From Pedobacter cryoconitis (lineage in GTDB: Bacteria > Bacteroidota > Bacteroidia > Sphingobacteriales > Sphingobacteriaceae), in assembly GCF_014200595.1 (NCBI RefSeq), contig NZ_JACHCG010000004.1, forward strand, positions 248,001-312,000: a stretch of DNA of 64,000 nt, written 5' to 3'. The notes beneath the pieces are model-generated. The model was not told where the DNA came from. It ran no database searches and worked only from the letters and a program-made list of their open reading frames with translations. Position 1 is the first letter of the stretch. Each line of letters starts with the position of its first letter. Shown here in pieces: positions 8,685 to 16,918 of the stretch. A program made the position numbers and the translations under genes.

Positions 8685-11465
8685 TTAAAAGTTAAGGGAG
8701 AGCCTTGTAAATACATATCTGCCAAGGAACCCGAATTGAGGAGCCTGGTTAGGATATAAGATACCTGAAGTACCCTGAGAACCCAGCAATAATTCCTGAG
8801 GGTAAACGTCAAAGAGGTTATTCGCCCCTACTGTGAGTTTAAGGTTTTTAGTCAGGTTGTAACCCGCGCCTATATCTGTAATTACCCTGCCTGTAAGTTC
8901 TTGTCTGTTAGCCACTACATTGGTTGGCTGAGAAACTTTTCCAAAGTATACATTCCGCAAAAAGACATTCCATTTGTTGATCGTATAGTCAAAAGTGATA
9001 TTAGATTTTACACGTGGGGTAACTTTCTCAATCAGAATACGGCTCGCATCATCCAGATAGGTGCTTTCTTTTCCTACCAGTAGTGGAGAGGCATGAACAG
9101 GGCCAACTATAGCGGTTTTAGTGAAGGTTGTAGCCCAGTCTGTTCTAAGGTTACCTGCGCCTAAACGGGTGTTGTAAGAGAACACCACGTCTAATCCTTT
9201 GGTCTCTGTATTTACCGCGTTTGCAAAGAATCTGGCCGTTGTTGCATTCGCCAGGCGTAACAGGTCATAAATTTCTTTATCCTGTGGGGAGGCGGTTGGC
9301 GAATTGTTACCAGTGAACTGTCCGGTATAAATTACACGGTCATTAATCCTGATAAAATAGCCATCAACGGTGATTTTTAGTTTTCCAAGGTTAGAAGTGA
9401 AACCAGCACTTAAGCTTTTAGAGGTTTCTTGTTTTAGTTTTGGGATACCCAGCAATTGTGCAATACGGCTATCATTCGCAAAAGTTCCTGACTCTACAAT
9501 GTTTCCGTCGATATAAACTGATGAAGTAGAGCTAAAGTATTTCTGGTGAAGTGAGGGTGCTCTGAATCCTGTACTCGCCGCAGCACGGAACAGAAATTTA
9601 TCAGAGAATTTGTATCTCGCCGCCAGTTTACCATTTAATGTGGAGCCGAAGTCTGAGTAATTCTCAAACCGGGCTGCTGCATCCAGTAATAGTTTCTCTG
9701 TGAAGTTTAGTTCTACGTCTCCATAGGCTGCAAATGAGTTACGGGACTCATTAGTCAGGTTTGCCGTACTGATGCCGGGAAAACCTTGTGCTCCACCAGC
9801 ATAAGCAGCGCCATTAGGTGCAAAACGGGTAGAGATATTACCGTTCGCATCTGGAATAAGGATTGGCTTGCCTGCACCATCTACACCTACTTGCAGTGCA
9901 TTGCCGTAATTTCTCCAGGAAGCTTCTTCTCCTGGCTTAATTTTATAGTTTTCGTACCTGTTTTCAAATCCAAAAGCTACGTTGATACCTTTTAACGGGC
10001 TTTCAAAGAAACGGGTAAAGTCTAAATTAGTTGTGTTTTGAACAAATTCATAACCACCAGATTCAAATGATGTTGGTGAAGCAGTCAGCATAGAGGCATT
10101 TACTGTATTAGCCGTTTTAAAGTCAATCACGTTACGACCAATCGTATTACTGAAATCCGTTTTCCATGCCCCTAATTTTCCCCTGATCCCTCCCGCAAAA
10201 GATTGATCCAGACTATTGGTTATAATTTCTGGTAAAAACCCATTTGGATAAATGACTGCATTGTTTTGGTTAAGTTGACGTGGGGTACGGTAAAAGGCAT
10301 TGGAAATACCATTTCTATAGTTTACACCTCCAAAGGCATAAATTTCGGCATCCTGTGCAACAGGAATTACGGAGTTAAAAAATAAAGCGCCTCCCCTGTT
10401 TTTTGACTGCCCTATGTTTGGCACAAAATCAGATCTGGTCTGCCCTCTTCTGGCTAATTCAGCATCAGTAATGTCAATGCCTGTAGGTGTTGGATATAAA
10501 CCGGGATTGTTATAATCTGAATAAATAACCCCGCGGTATGGAGTGGTACGCGAAGCAAAGTCTCTGTAATCAAATGAGCCGGCAAGGTTTAAGAAGCCGC
10601 CTTTATCGCTTAGTTTAACACCGTAGTTCACGTTAGCCTGTACAGTTTGTCCATCCAGACCGTCAGAATGTTTACCGGTATAACCACCGCCAGAAACGTT
10701 GGCTGTTAATTTATTAACGTCATCATTTAAGATGATATTGATTACTCCTGCGATGGCATCAGATCCATATTGTGCCGCAGCACCGTCACGCAGAATTTCT
10801 ACTCTTTTAATGGCCGATGTAGGAATGGCATTCAAATCTGTACCTACTGATCCTTTTCCTAAACTACCATTAATATTAACAAGTGCAGTGGTATGTCTTC
10901 TTTTTCCGTTAATTAAAACCAATACCTGATCGGGGCCCAGTCCACGCAGGGATGCAGGGTCAATGTGATCTGTCCCGTCAGTGAGGCTCATTACATTGGA
11001 GGTGAAGGAAGGGGCCACGAAATTCAGGATCTGATTCAGTGAAACCTGCGGAATATTTTGAGTGATTTTTTTAATATCTACTACATCAACCGGAACCGGG
11101 GTATCTAAATTGGATCGTGGTGCACTTCTGGAACCCAGCACCACTACATTTTCCAGGTTATTATGATCCGATAGTAACTGGAAGTCCAGGTCTTTGGTTT
11201 CATTGTCTGCAATAGTAATTTTCTTTTGCTGCGTTTGATAACCGATATAAGAAACAACCACTGTATAGGTACCTGCTTTTGCCAGTTTAAGCTGATATTT
11301 TCCTGTAGCATTTGTACCTGCTTTCTGACCAGTCCCCACTACCGAGACTGTAGCACCTATAATAGTTTGGGAGGTGTCGCTTATTGTTCCGCGTATAGTC
11401 TGTGCTTGCGTGGTCAGTGCAAATGCGGTAAGGATCAAAATAATTGAGTAAAATTTAATTTTCAT
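8685..11465 (-). CDS. TonB-dependent receptor with carboxypeptidase-like N-domain
   Basis: An outer-membrane receptor that imports a ligand using TonB-ExbBD energy. From the ATG at 11465 the protein begins with signal peptide MKIKFYSIILILTAF, then a CarboxypepD_reg-like beta-sandwich (residues ~25-95), a plug domain (~110-225, with LNQILNFVAPSF and LVLINGKRR) and a ~700-residue beta-barrel ending in an aromatic residue. An in-frame ATG at 11501 would bury the signal peptide behind charged residues. No SusD partner is adjacent, so it is not a SusCD glycan system. The ligand is unknown. Confidence 0.93.
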   Translation of the reverse strand: MKIKFYSIILILTAFALTTQAQTIRGTISDTSQTIIGATVSVVGTGQKAGTNATGKYQLKLAKAGTYTVVVSYIGYQTQQKKITIADNETKDLDFQLLSDHNNLENVVVLGSRSAPRSNLDTPVPVDVVDIKKITQNIPQVSLNQILNFVAPSFTSNVMSLTDGTDHIDPASLRGLGPDQVLVLINGKRRHTTALVNINGSLGKGSVGTDLNAIPTSAIKRVEILRDGAAAQYGSDAIAGVINIILNDDVNKLTANVSGGGYTGKHSDGLDGQTVQANVNYGVKLSDKGGFLNLAGSFDYRDFASRTTPYRGVIYSDYNNPGLYPTPTGIDITDAELARRGQTRSDFVPNIGQSKNRGGALFFNSVIPVAQDAEIYAFGGVNYRNGISNAFYRTPRQLNQNNAVIYPNGFLPEIITNSLDQSFAGGIRGKLGAWKTDFSNTIGRNVIDFKTANTVNASMLTASPTSFESGGYEFVQNTTNLDFTRFFESPLKGINVAFGFENRYENYKIKPGEEASWRNYGNALQVGVDGAGKPILIPDANGNISTRFAPNGAAYAGGAQGFPGISTANLTNESRNSFAAYGDVELNFTEKLLLDAAARFENYSDFGSTLNGKLAARYKFSDKFLFRAAASTGFRAPSLHQKYFSSTSSVYIDGNIVESGTFANDSRIAQLLGIPKLKQETSKSLSAGFTSNLGKLKITVDGYFIRINDRVIYTGQFTGNNSPTASPQDKEIYDLLRLANATTARFFANAVNTETKGLDVVFSYNTRLGAGNLRTDWATTFTKTAIVGPVHASPLLVGKESTYLDDASRILIEKVTPRVKSNITFDYTINKWNVFLRNVYFGKVSQPTNVVANRQELTGRVITDIGAGYNLTKNLKLTVGANNLFDVYPQELLLGSQGTSGILYPNQAPQFGFLGRYVFTRLSLNF

Positions 11466-11488
11466 ATGCGTTCGTTTAGGTTTAGGAT

Positions 11489-11516
11489 TGATAGTTAACA
11501 ATAGCGCTTACTATCA
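11489..11516 (-). other. Inverted repeat in the leader of the TonB-dependent receptor gene
   Basis: TGATAGT (11489-11495) and ACTATCA (11510-11516) flank 14 nt. The repeat lies between the predicted promoter and the start codon, so it would be a hairpin in the mRNA leader or a DNA dyad. Confidence 0.4.
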
Positions 11517-11524
11517 GTGATTTC

Positions 11525-11532
11525 CAAATATA
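11525..11532 (-). promoter_or_regulatory. Putative -7 promoter element of the TonB-dependent receptor gene
   Basis: The reverse strand reads TATATTTG, 60 nt before the ATG at 11465. The -33 region does not match TTTG well. Confidence 0.5.
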
Positions 11533-11616
11533 TTCTTATTCAGATTAAAAACTACTCATTTAGTATACTTTAATAAGAATAATAAGTTATTTAACGCATG
11601 GTTGATAAAAAAGAGG

Positions 11617-11648
11617 CAAAAAAAAATCCGGATCGTCTGATCCGGATT
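11617..11648 (-). terminator. Intrinsic terminator of the small secreted protein gene
   Basis: AATCCGGATC GTCT GATCCGGATT is a perfect 10-bp stem with a 4-nt loop, followed on the reverse strand by a T-run. It starts 22 nt past the stop at 11670. Confidence 0.92.
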
Positions 11649-11669
11649 GAAATTATTTTAAGGTCTGAC

Positions 11670-11987
11670 TTATTTGCCAGCTGGTTTGTCTTTGATTTGG
11701 GAAGCTTTAAGATAAACTTTAGCTCCTTTTTTATTGATGTAATATTTACGGTTTTTTCCGTTGATATAAACATCTGAACCATCTGGTGCAACTTTACCTT
11801 TATAGGTTTTATCGCCTACTTTTGAAACGCCTTTTACTGCTACTTCTGCTGTTTTGTTACCAACTGATGAAGCTGTGTTTTCGATCTTCTCGCCAACTGT
11901 TTTCTTTTTTTCCTGCGCCTGAGTAGAAAGAGAGACTGTACCCGCTAATGCCAGGGTTAATAAACCCGCTAGATATTTCTTGTTCAT
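11670..11987 (-). CDS. Small secreted protein, hypothetical
   Basis: The chosen ATG at 11987 gives a 105-aa protein with a clear signal peptide (MNKKYLAGLLTLAL, cleavage after TQAQ). The mature part has a Lys-rich helical segment and a C-terminal motif DVYINGKNRKYYINKKGAKV, which resembles the short basic PBCV-type adaptor motif seen in various secreted proteins. An in-frame ATG at 12026 would place 13 extra residues before the signal peptide and is unlikely. It is flanked by its own terminator and looks monocistronic. The function is unknown. Confidence 0.75.
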   Translation of the reverse strand: MNKKYLAGLLTLALAGTVSLSTQAQEKKKTVGEKIENTASSVGNKTAEVAVKGVSKVGDKTYKGKVAPDGSDVYINGKNRKYYINKKGAKVYLKASQIKDKPAGK

Positions 11988-12092
11988 ATTATAGATTGTT
12001 TTAAGTTTCCATTTGTAGCTATTCAACTTCCCTTTCAGGTGGCCGAAAATGTACAGGTATAATTTCTATAACAATCTGATAATTATATTGTT

Positions 12093-13094
12093 TTAATTTA
12101 ATTGTTCAGTTAATAAAGCCATTTCAATTTGTGGAGAATGACGCTCATAAAGGACAGCGTACACTGCCCGGCAAATTGGCATTTCCACTTTATATTTTTT
12201 GTTGATTACATGCATACAGCTTGCCGCGTAATATCCTTCAGCAATCATATTCATCTCTAATTGGGCAGATTTAACGGTGTATCCTTTCCCTATCATATTT
12301 CCAAAAGTCCGGTTACGGCTAAATTGGGAATAGGCAGTGACCAGCAAATCTCCAAGGTAAGCTGATTCTTTGATGTCACGGTTAATTGGATGTACGGCTT
12401 CGACAAACCGGTTGATTTCACGGATCGCATTAGAAATTAAAACGGCCTGAAAATTATCGCCATATCCTATTCCATGACAGATTCCACTGGCTACTGCATA
12501 AATATTTTTTAATACAGCAGCATATTCAGTTCCGAAAATATCATCTGATATATTGGTCTTGATATATCTTGTATTTAATAATCTGGAGAATTTACCGGCA
12601 GTTTCCAGGTTAATGGATGCTATAGTCAGGTAGGATAGTTTTTCCAGCGCGACCTCTTCAGCATGACATGGCCCGCTGATCACCAGAATATCATCCAAAG
12701 GAACGTGGAATTTTTCATGCATAAATTCACCGATAATCTGATTTTCATCAGGTACAATTCCTTTAATTGCTGAAACTATTTTTTTACCAGCCAGCATTTC
12801 CGGCGTAACCCCACGCAGGGATTCTTTAAGAAAGGCTGCCGGAACATTCAGAACGATATAATCTGCTTGTTTAATAATTTCACAGATATCATTAGAGATA
12901 TTATCTTCTGGTATTCTCAGCTCGACAGAGCTCAGGTATTTTGGATTGTGTTTGTATTGCTTCAGGTGTGCAATTGATGCAGTATCACGCAGCCACCAGT
13001 AGATCTCTTTTTCAGTAAGATTATCTGAAAGCATTTTTATGACCGCAGTTGCCCAACTACCGCCACCAATCATTGCGACTCTTGGTATCATCAT
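12093..13094 (-). CDS. gpsA: NAD(P)H-dependent glycerol-3-phosphate dehydrogenase
   Basis: GpsA reduces dihydroxyacetone phosphate to sn-glycerol 3-phosphate for phospholipid synthesis in the cytosol. Visible are the N-terminal dinucleotide-binding loop MIGGGSWATAV, SAIKGIVPDE, the conserved SGPCHAEEV (commonly GPSFA in other phyla) and the catalytic-lysine segment AAVLKNIYAVASG (residue ~195). The 333-aa length fits. The start could be either of two adjacent ATGs (13094 or 13091). It lies just beyond the terminator of the efflux unit and no clear promoter was found. Confidence 0.93.
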   Translation of the reverse strand: MMIPRVAMIGGGSWATAVIKMLSDNLTEKEIYWWLRDTASIAHLKQYKHNPKYLSSVELRIPEDNISNDICEIIKQADYIVLNVPAAFLKESLRGVTPEMLAGKKIVSAIKGIVPDENQIIGEFMHEKFHVPLDDILVISGPCHAEEVALEKLSYLTIASINLETAGKFSRLLNTRYIKTNISDDIFGTEYAAVLKNIYAVASGICHGIGYGDNFQAVLISNAIREINRFVEAVHPINRDIKESAYLGDLLVTAYSQFSRNRTFGNMIGKGYTVKSAQLEMNMIAEGYYAASCMHVINKKYKVEMPICRAVYAVLYERHSPQIEMALLTEQLN

Positions 13095-13102
13095 ATATAA
13101 AT

Positions 13103-13134
13103 AAAAAATCCCGGCTTAATGTTTTAAACCGGGA
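13103..13134 (-). terminator. Intrinsic terminator of the TolC/adaptor unit
   Basis: TCCCGGCTTAA (13109-) pairs with TTAAACCGGGA ending at 13134, with a T-run on the reverse strand at 13103-13108, 33 nt past the stop at 13167. Confidence 0.85.
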
Positions 13135-13166
13135 CAAATTACTTAATTTATTGCGAACAGCCTGTC

Positions 13167-14528
13167 TTACTTTTTCTCAGACTTAGAAACTGACTGATCT
13201 TTAATGTCTTTTTCTACTTTCATGCCGTCCTTCAACTTATTCTGAACGGTTGAATATGGGCCACTTACAATTTCAGTTCCTTCTTTCAATCCGCTTTTAA
13301 TCTGGATATATTTGTCATCCTGAATACCTGTTGTCACCTCAACTTTTTTCACTTTACCATCAGCATACGTATATACGTACTGTTTAATAGCCTTATCGTT
13401 TAATTTGCTTTTCTGTTTACCAGCAGCAGGGTCTTCTTCTTTGTCTCCTTTATCCTCTTTACCAGCATCCTTTTTAAGTCCTTCAACAAATACAGCCATA
13501 ATCGGAACTGATAAACTTTTCACAGAAGAACTTTCAATATCAACTGTTGCTGATAAACCTGGTCTGAATGGGGAAGGAAGATCTTTTGCCCCGCCTTTAA
13601 TTCCAGTATAAGAATCTGCTGAGATACGAACTTTGACCACAAAGTTAGTCACCTGGTCAACAGTTGTTGCTGCTACAGCAATATCTTTAGAAGAACTGGC
13701 TATTTCAGTAACCACACCTTTAAATTTTTTATCATCGAATGCATCTACCTGAATTGCAGCATTGTCACCTACATTTACGCGGTTAATATCATTTTCATTG
13801 ACATCAACGTTTACTTCCATCGTGTTCAGGTTAGAAATACGCATCAATTCGGTACCTGCAAACTGAGCTGTTCCTAAAACCCGGTCTCCAAGTTCTACAG
13901 ATAATTTAGAGATTACGCCGTCAACTGGTGAAAACACGGTAGCTTTTGCCAGGTTGGCACTGGCTTCCTGTACACCCGCACCTGTTTGTGCAAGATTATA
14001 CTTCGCAGCAATCAGGGATTGTTTTGCACCATCCAAATTCGTTTTACCTGTTACGTAAGCTGCCTTAGCCGCATCATATTCTGAAACTGAAATCACTTTC
14101 TTTTTGAACAGCTCTACGTTACGTTTATAGATTGCCTCCTGATTGACAAAGTTAGCTTCAGCTTGTTTCAACTGCTGCGCTGCTGATCCCACAGATGCTT
14201 TCTGCGCACTATAAGTTGCACTGGCTCTGTCCAAACCAGATTTCAAAACGTCTGGTCTGATTCTAAACAAAAGCTGGCCTTTTTTAACAATATCACCTTC
14301 TTTAACACGTAATTCTACAACCTCACCCGATACCTCAGAACTCACTTTAACCTCTGTTTCTGGTTTGATTTTACCACTTGCAGTAACAGTTTCAATAATG
14401 TTCCTGGTCTTTGTTTTTTCTATCGTAACTTTTTCAGCCTGATCACCGCCTATTACGCCGGTCACTTTACCGACAATCAATAACACAATAAGTGCTCCTA
14501 CGGCGATGAGTATGTATTTTAGTTTCAT
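13167..14528 (-). CDS. Efflux periplasmic adaptor subunit (HlyD/MacA type)
   Basis: A membrane-fusion protein that bridges an inner-membrane pump and a TolC channel. Residues ~3-25 are a membrane anchor. Residues ~60-100 and ~190-215 are the two halves of the lipoyl-like domain (SGEVVELRVKEGDIV, then VFSPVDGVISKLSV). Between them is a long alpha-helical hairpin rich in Ala/Gln, followed by a beta-barrel and a membrane-proximal domain (KYIQIKSGLKEGTEIVSG). A Lys/Asp/Glu-rich insert lies at ~355-375. It is 25 nt downstream of the TolC gene and clearly in the same operon. No pump gene follows. Confidence 0.9.
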   Translation of the reverse strand: MKLKYILIAVGALIVLLIVGKVTGVIGGDQAEKVTIEKTKTRNIIETVTASGKIKPETEVKVSSEVSGEVVELRVKEGDIVKKGQLLFRIRPDVLKSGLDRASATYSAQKASVGSAAQQLKQAEANFVNQEAIYKRNVELFKKKVISVSEYDAAKAAYVTGKTNLDGAKQSLIAAKYNLAQTGAGVQEASANLAKATVFSPVDGVISKLSVELGDRVLGTAQFAGTELMRISNLNTMEVNVDVNENDINRVNVGDNAAIQVDAFDDKKFKGVVTEIASSSKDIAVAATTVDQVTNFVVKVRISADSYTGIKGGAKDLPSPFRPGLSATVDIESSSVKSLSVPIMAVFVEGLKKDAGKEDKGDKEEDPAAGKQKSKLNDKAIKQYVYTYADGKVKKVEVTTGIQDDKYIQIKSGLKEGTEIVSGPYSTVQNKLKDGMKVEKDIKDQSVSKSEKK

Positions 14529-14553
14529 TTCTATTTTAATTTATGGATTGAGC

Positions 14554-15933
14554 TTAAAAGGTTATCTGTTTGCCTAAGTAATAATCTATAACTTTTGATT
14601 TAAACAGCAAGTCATATTTCGACTGAATGAAATCAACTTCTGCTTTATTTCTGTTTGTTCTTGAAGTATTGTAATCTAATGAATTTACTAAACCTACTGC
14701 ATAACGTTGTTCAATTACGTTAAAAGCATCTTTTTGGGCATTGAAAGTATTTTCGTTTGATTTATATCTGCTGTCCGCAGCTCTTAAATCGGCCACTGCC
14801 TGAGCAATCACTTTATTCAGATTGTTCTTAGCCAGCTGCTCACTGATTTTACTGGTTTCATAAGAGATTTTTGCTCTTTTTACATTTGATCTCACGGTAT
14901 AGCCATTGAAGATAGGAATGGACAGCGAAAAACCAACATTCTGATAAAAGTTATTGCTGATCTGATCGTTTAAATGCGGATCGGAAGGAAGACCAATTGT
15001 TTTAGTACCTATGGTGTAAGAATATCTTGATCCAAGGCCTGCTCCTACTGTAAGTTTCGGATAATAAGATCCTTTAGCTACATCGACTGCTTTTTCAGCA
15101 GCGCGTCTGTTTAATTCTGCCAATTTGATATCCGGAAAAAATGATACGGAAGTATTATAGACATCATTGACGTCATAAATTTTCTGTGCTTCTGCGATAT
15201 CTCTGATCGTTGGCTTAACAACTGTATAATTTTGAGAATCGGGACGCATTTCCATCAATTGAGAAAGTGTCAGGTAAGAAATAGTCAACTGGTTTTGTGC
15301 ATTGGTCACATTCAGTTCGGCTGTAGCAGTCTGCGCTTTTGCCTGCGAAATATCTGCCAGTGTTTTATTTCCTGCCTCCAGTAAAGATTGCTCACGTCTT
15401 TGTGTTTCCTGTGCAACTAATAGTTGTTCTTTAGAAGCTTTTAATAAGTCGGTATTAAATACAACCTGAAAATAGGAAGTGACTACCTGTAAAACAAGGT
15501 CATTCTTAATTTTATCAAGATTACTGTTACCAGCCTCCAGTAAAATTTTATTCTGACGGATCTGGTTCACTTTACTGAATCCGGCAAATACATCTACCTG
15601 TGCACTCAGGCTTCCGTCTCCGGAATAAAAATTCTGGGTGATTAACTGATTTGTTGCAGGGTTCAGACTCCTTCCGTAATTCAGTGTATTATTTACAGTT
15701 CCGTTCAGGCTAGGATAAAGGGCCGCTTTTGACTGTTCCAGATTTACTGCTGCCGTAGACACATTCAATGACGACTGCTTAATATTCAGGTTATTTTCCA
15801 GCATACGATCAATCGCATCCTGAATGGTCAGCGTTTCCTGCGCATGCAGGTTAGCAGACATACCTATCGTGACCAAACTAAAAGTAACAGCGAAGGTTAA
15901 TTTTGACAGCGTATTAGTAGTAAACATTTTCAT
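14554..15933 (-). CDS. TolC family outer membrane efflux protein
   Basis: An outer-membrane channel and periplasmic tunnel for type I secretion or tripartite efflux. From the ATG at 15933 there is a signal peptide (TFAVTFSLVTIGM, cleavage after ANLHAQ) and then two OEP repeats of coiled-coil hairpins and beta strands; ALYPSLNGTVNNT and GSYYPKLTVGAGL mark equivalent points of the repeats. About 459 aa is normal. The upstream ATG at 15978 would add a charged stretch before the signal peptide. It is the first gene of the TolC-adaptor operon and is divergent from the NodB gene. Confidence 0.91.
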   Translation of the reverse strand: MKMFTTNTLSKLTFAVTFSLVTIGMSANLHAQETLTIQDAIDRMLENNLNIKQSSLNVSTAAVNLEQSKAALYPSLNGTVNNTLNYGRSLNPATNQLITQNFYSGDGSLSAQVDVFAGFSKVNQIRQNKILLEAGNSNLDKIKNDLVLQVVTSYFQVVFNTDLLKASKEQLLVAQETQRREQSLLEAGNKTLADISQAKAQTATAELNVTNAQNQLTISYLTLSQLMEMRPDSQNYTVVKPTIRDIAEAQKIYDVNDVYNTSVSFFPDIKLAELNRRAAEKAVDVAKGSYYPKLTVGAGLGSRYSYTIGTKTIGLPSDPHLNDQISNNFYQNVGFSLSIPIFNGYTVRSNVKRAKISYETSKISEQLAKNNLNKVIAQAVADLRAADSRYKSNENTFNAQKDAFNVIEQRYAVGLVNSLDYNTSRTNRNKAEVDFIQSKYDLLFKSKVIDYYLGKQITF

Positions 15934-16004
15934 TGGTTTTGTATTTTTCTTAAATAAACAACTTATCGATTTTATCAATTTCTTTACAACCAGCTGTAAT
16001 TTCT

Positions 16005-16012
16005 TACATTTG
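16005..16012 (+). promoter_or_regulatory. Putative -7 promoter element of the NodB gene (leaderless)
   Basis: TACATTTG matches TAnnTTTG and ends 4 nt before the ATG at 16017. If it is used, transcription would start at or next to the start codon. Confidence 0.5.
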
Positions 16013-16016
16013 ATCG

Positions 16017-16634
16017 ATGTATCTGGTTAAATCACCTCTTTTATTAAAATGGTATTATCCATCCTTAGTCTGGAACAAAAGCCGGGCTGACAAAGTCGTC
16101 TATTTAACCTTTGACGACGGACCCATACCTGTTGTTACAGACTTTGTTTTAAATACTTTAAAAAGTTTCAATTGCAAGGCGACTTTCTTTTGTATCGGTG
16201 ACAATATAAACAAACATGCCGAAATTTTTGAACAAGTTAAAAGTGAAGGCCACGCGATAGGAAACCATACTTTTAACCACTTAAAAGGCTGGAAAACTGA
16301 GGATAACACTTATATTCAAAATTTCAAATCTTGTCAGCAGCTCACGGATACAGACTTGTTCCGTCCACCTTACGGGAGAATAAAAAAATCTCAGATCAAA
16401 GCATTGCGCAAAATTAACCCACAGCTTAATATCATCATGTGGGATGTGCTGAGCGGAGACTTTGATGTGGACCTTTCTCCCGAAAAATGTTATGAAAATG
16501 TGATTAAAAACACAAGAAACGGGTCTATAATCGTATTCCATGACAGCCTGAAAGCTTTTGACAGGCTAAAGTTTGCCTTACCGGCCACCTTAAAATTTTT
16601 AACCGCTCGGGGTTATGAGTTCCATACGCTTTAA
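16017..16634 (+). CDS. Polysaccharide deacetylase family protein (NodB domain)
   Basis: A metal-dependent carbohydrate esterase 4 enzyme, likely de-N-acetylating peptidoglycan or another amino sugar polymer. The catalytic motifs are present: TFDDGP (residue ~31), HTFNH (~82, metal-binding His pair), RPPYG (~116), WDVLSGDFD, and a late IIVFHDS. The whole 205-aa protein is the NodB domain with no obvious signal peptide. It is divergent from the TolC operon. The exact substrate cannot be read from the sequence. Confidence 0.92.
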   Translation: MYLVKSPLLLKWYYPSLVWNKSRADKVVYLTFDDGPIPVVTDFVLNTLKSFNCKATFFCIGDNINKHAEIFEQVKSEGHAIGNHTFNHLKGWKTEDNTYIQNFKSCQQLTDTDLFRPPYGRIKKSQIKALRKINPQLNIIMWDVLSGDFDVDLSPEKCYENVIKNTRNGSIIVFHDSLKAFDRLKFALPATLKFLTARGYEFHTL

Positions 16635-16723
16635 TTTTCTGCAAGCATTACGAAGTTCAGGCCAAAAGTAACAGACTGGTAAAAAGACTTCCAGACAGCT
16701 ATTTGAAGCCCGGCTCTTATAGT

Positions 16724-16765
16724 GGTTGTCCGTAAACGGACGATAACGTACGTTTACGGACAACC
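16724..16765. repeat. Perfect 15-bp inverted repeat with 12-nt loop
   Basis: GGTTGTCCGTAAACG (16724-16738) is exactly mirrored by CGTTTACGGACAACC (16751-16765). No T-run follows on either side, unlike the terminators nearby. The rest of the gap between the NodB and aconitase genes (16635-16918) shows no gene and no clear promoter. Confidence 0.75.
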
Positions 16766-16918
16766 TTCAGCGGATTGAGTTCCAGGAAGAAGCAGTTATT
16801 TTATTTAGAACATGTATAAATAATATAATGAACTTACATAGGTTAGCCTCAGCCTGTTTTTTTTTGTAAATTCGCTACAAATAATTTAAATTATATTACC
16901 TTTTAACACATATTATCA

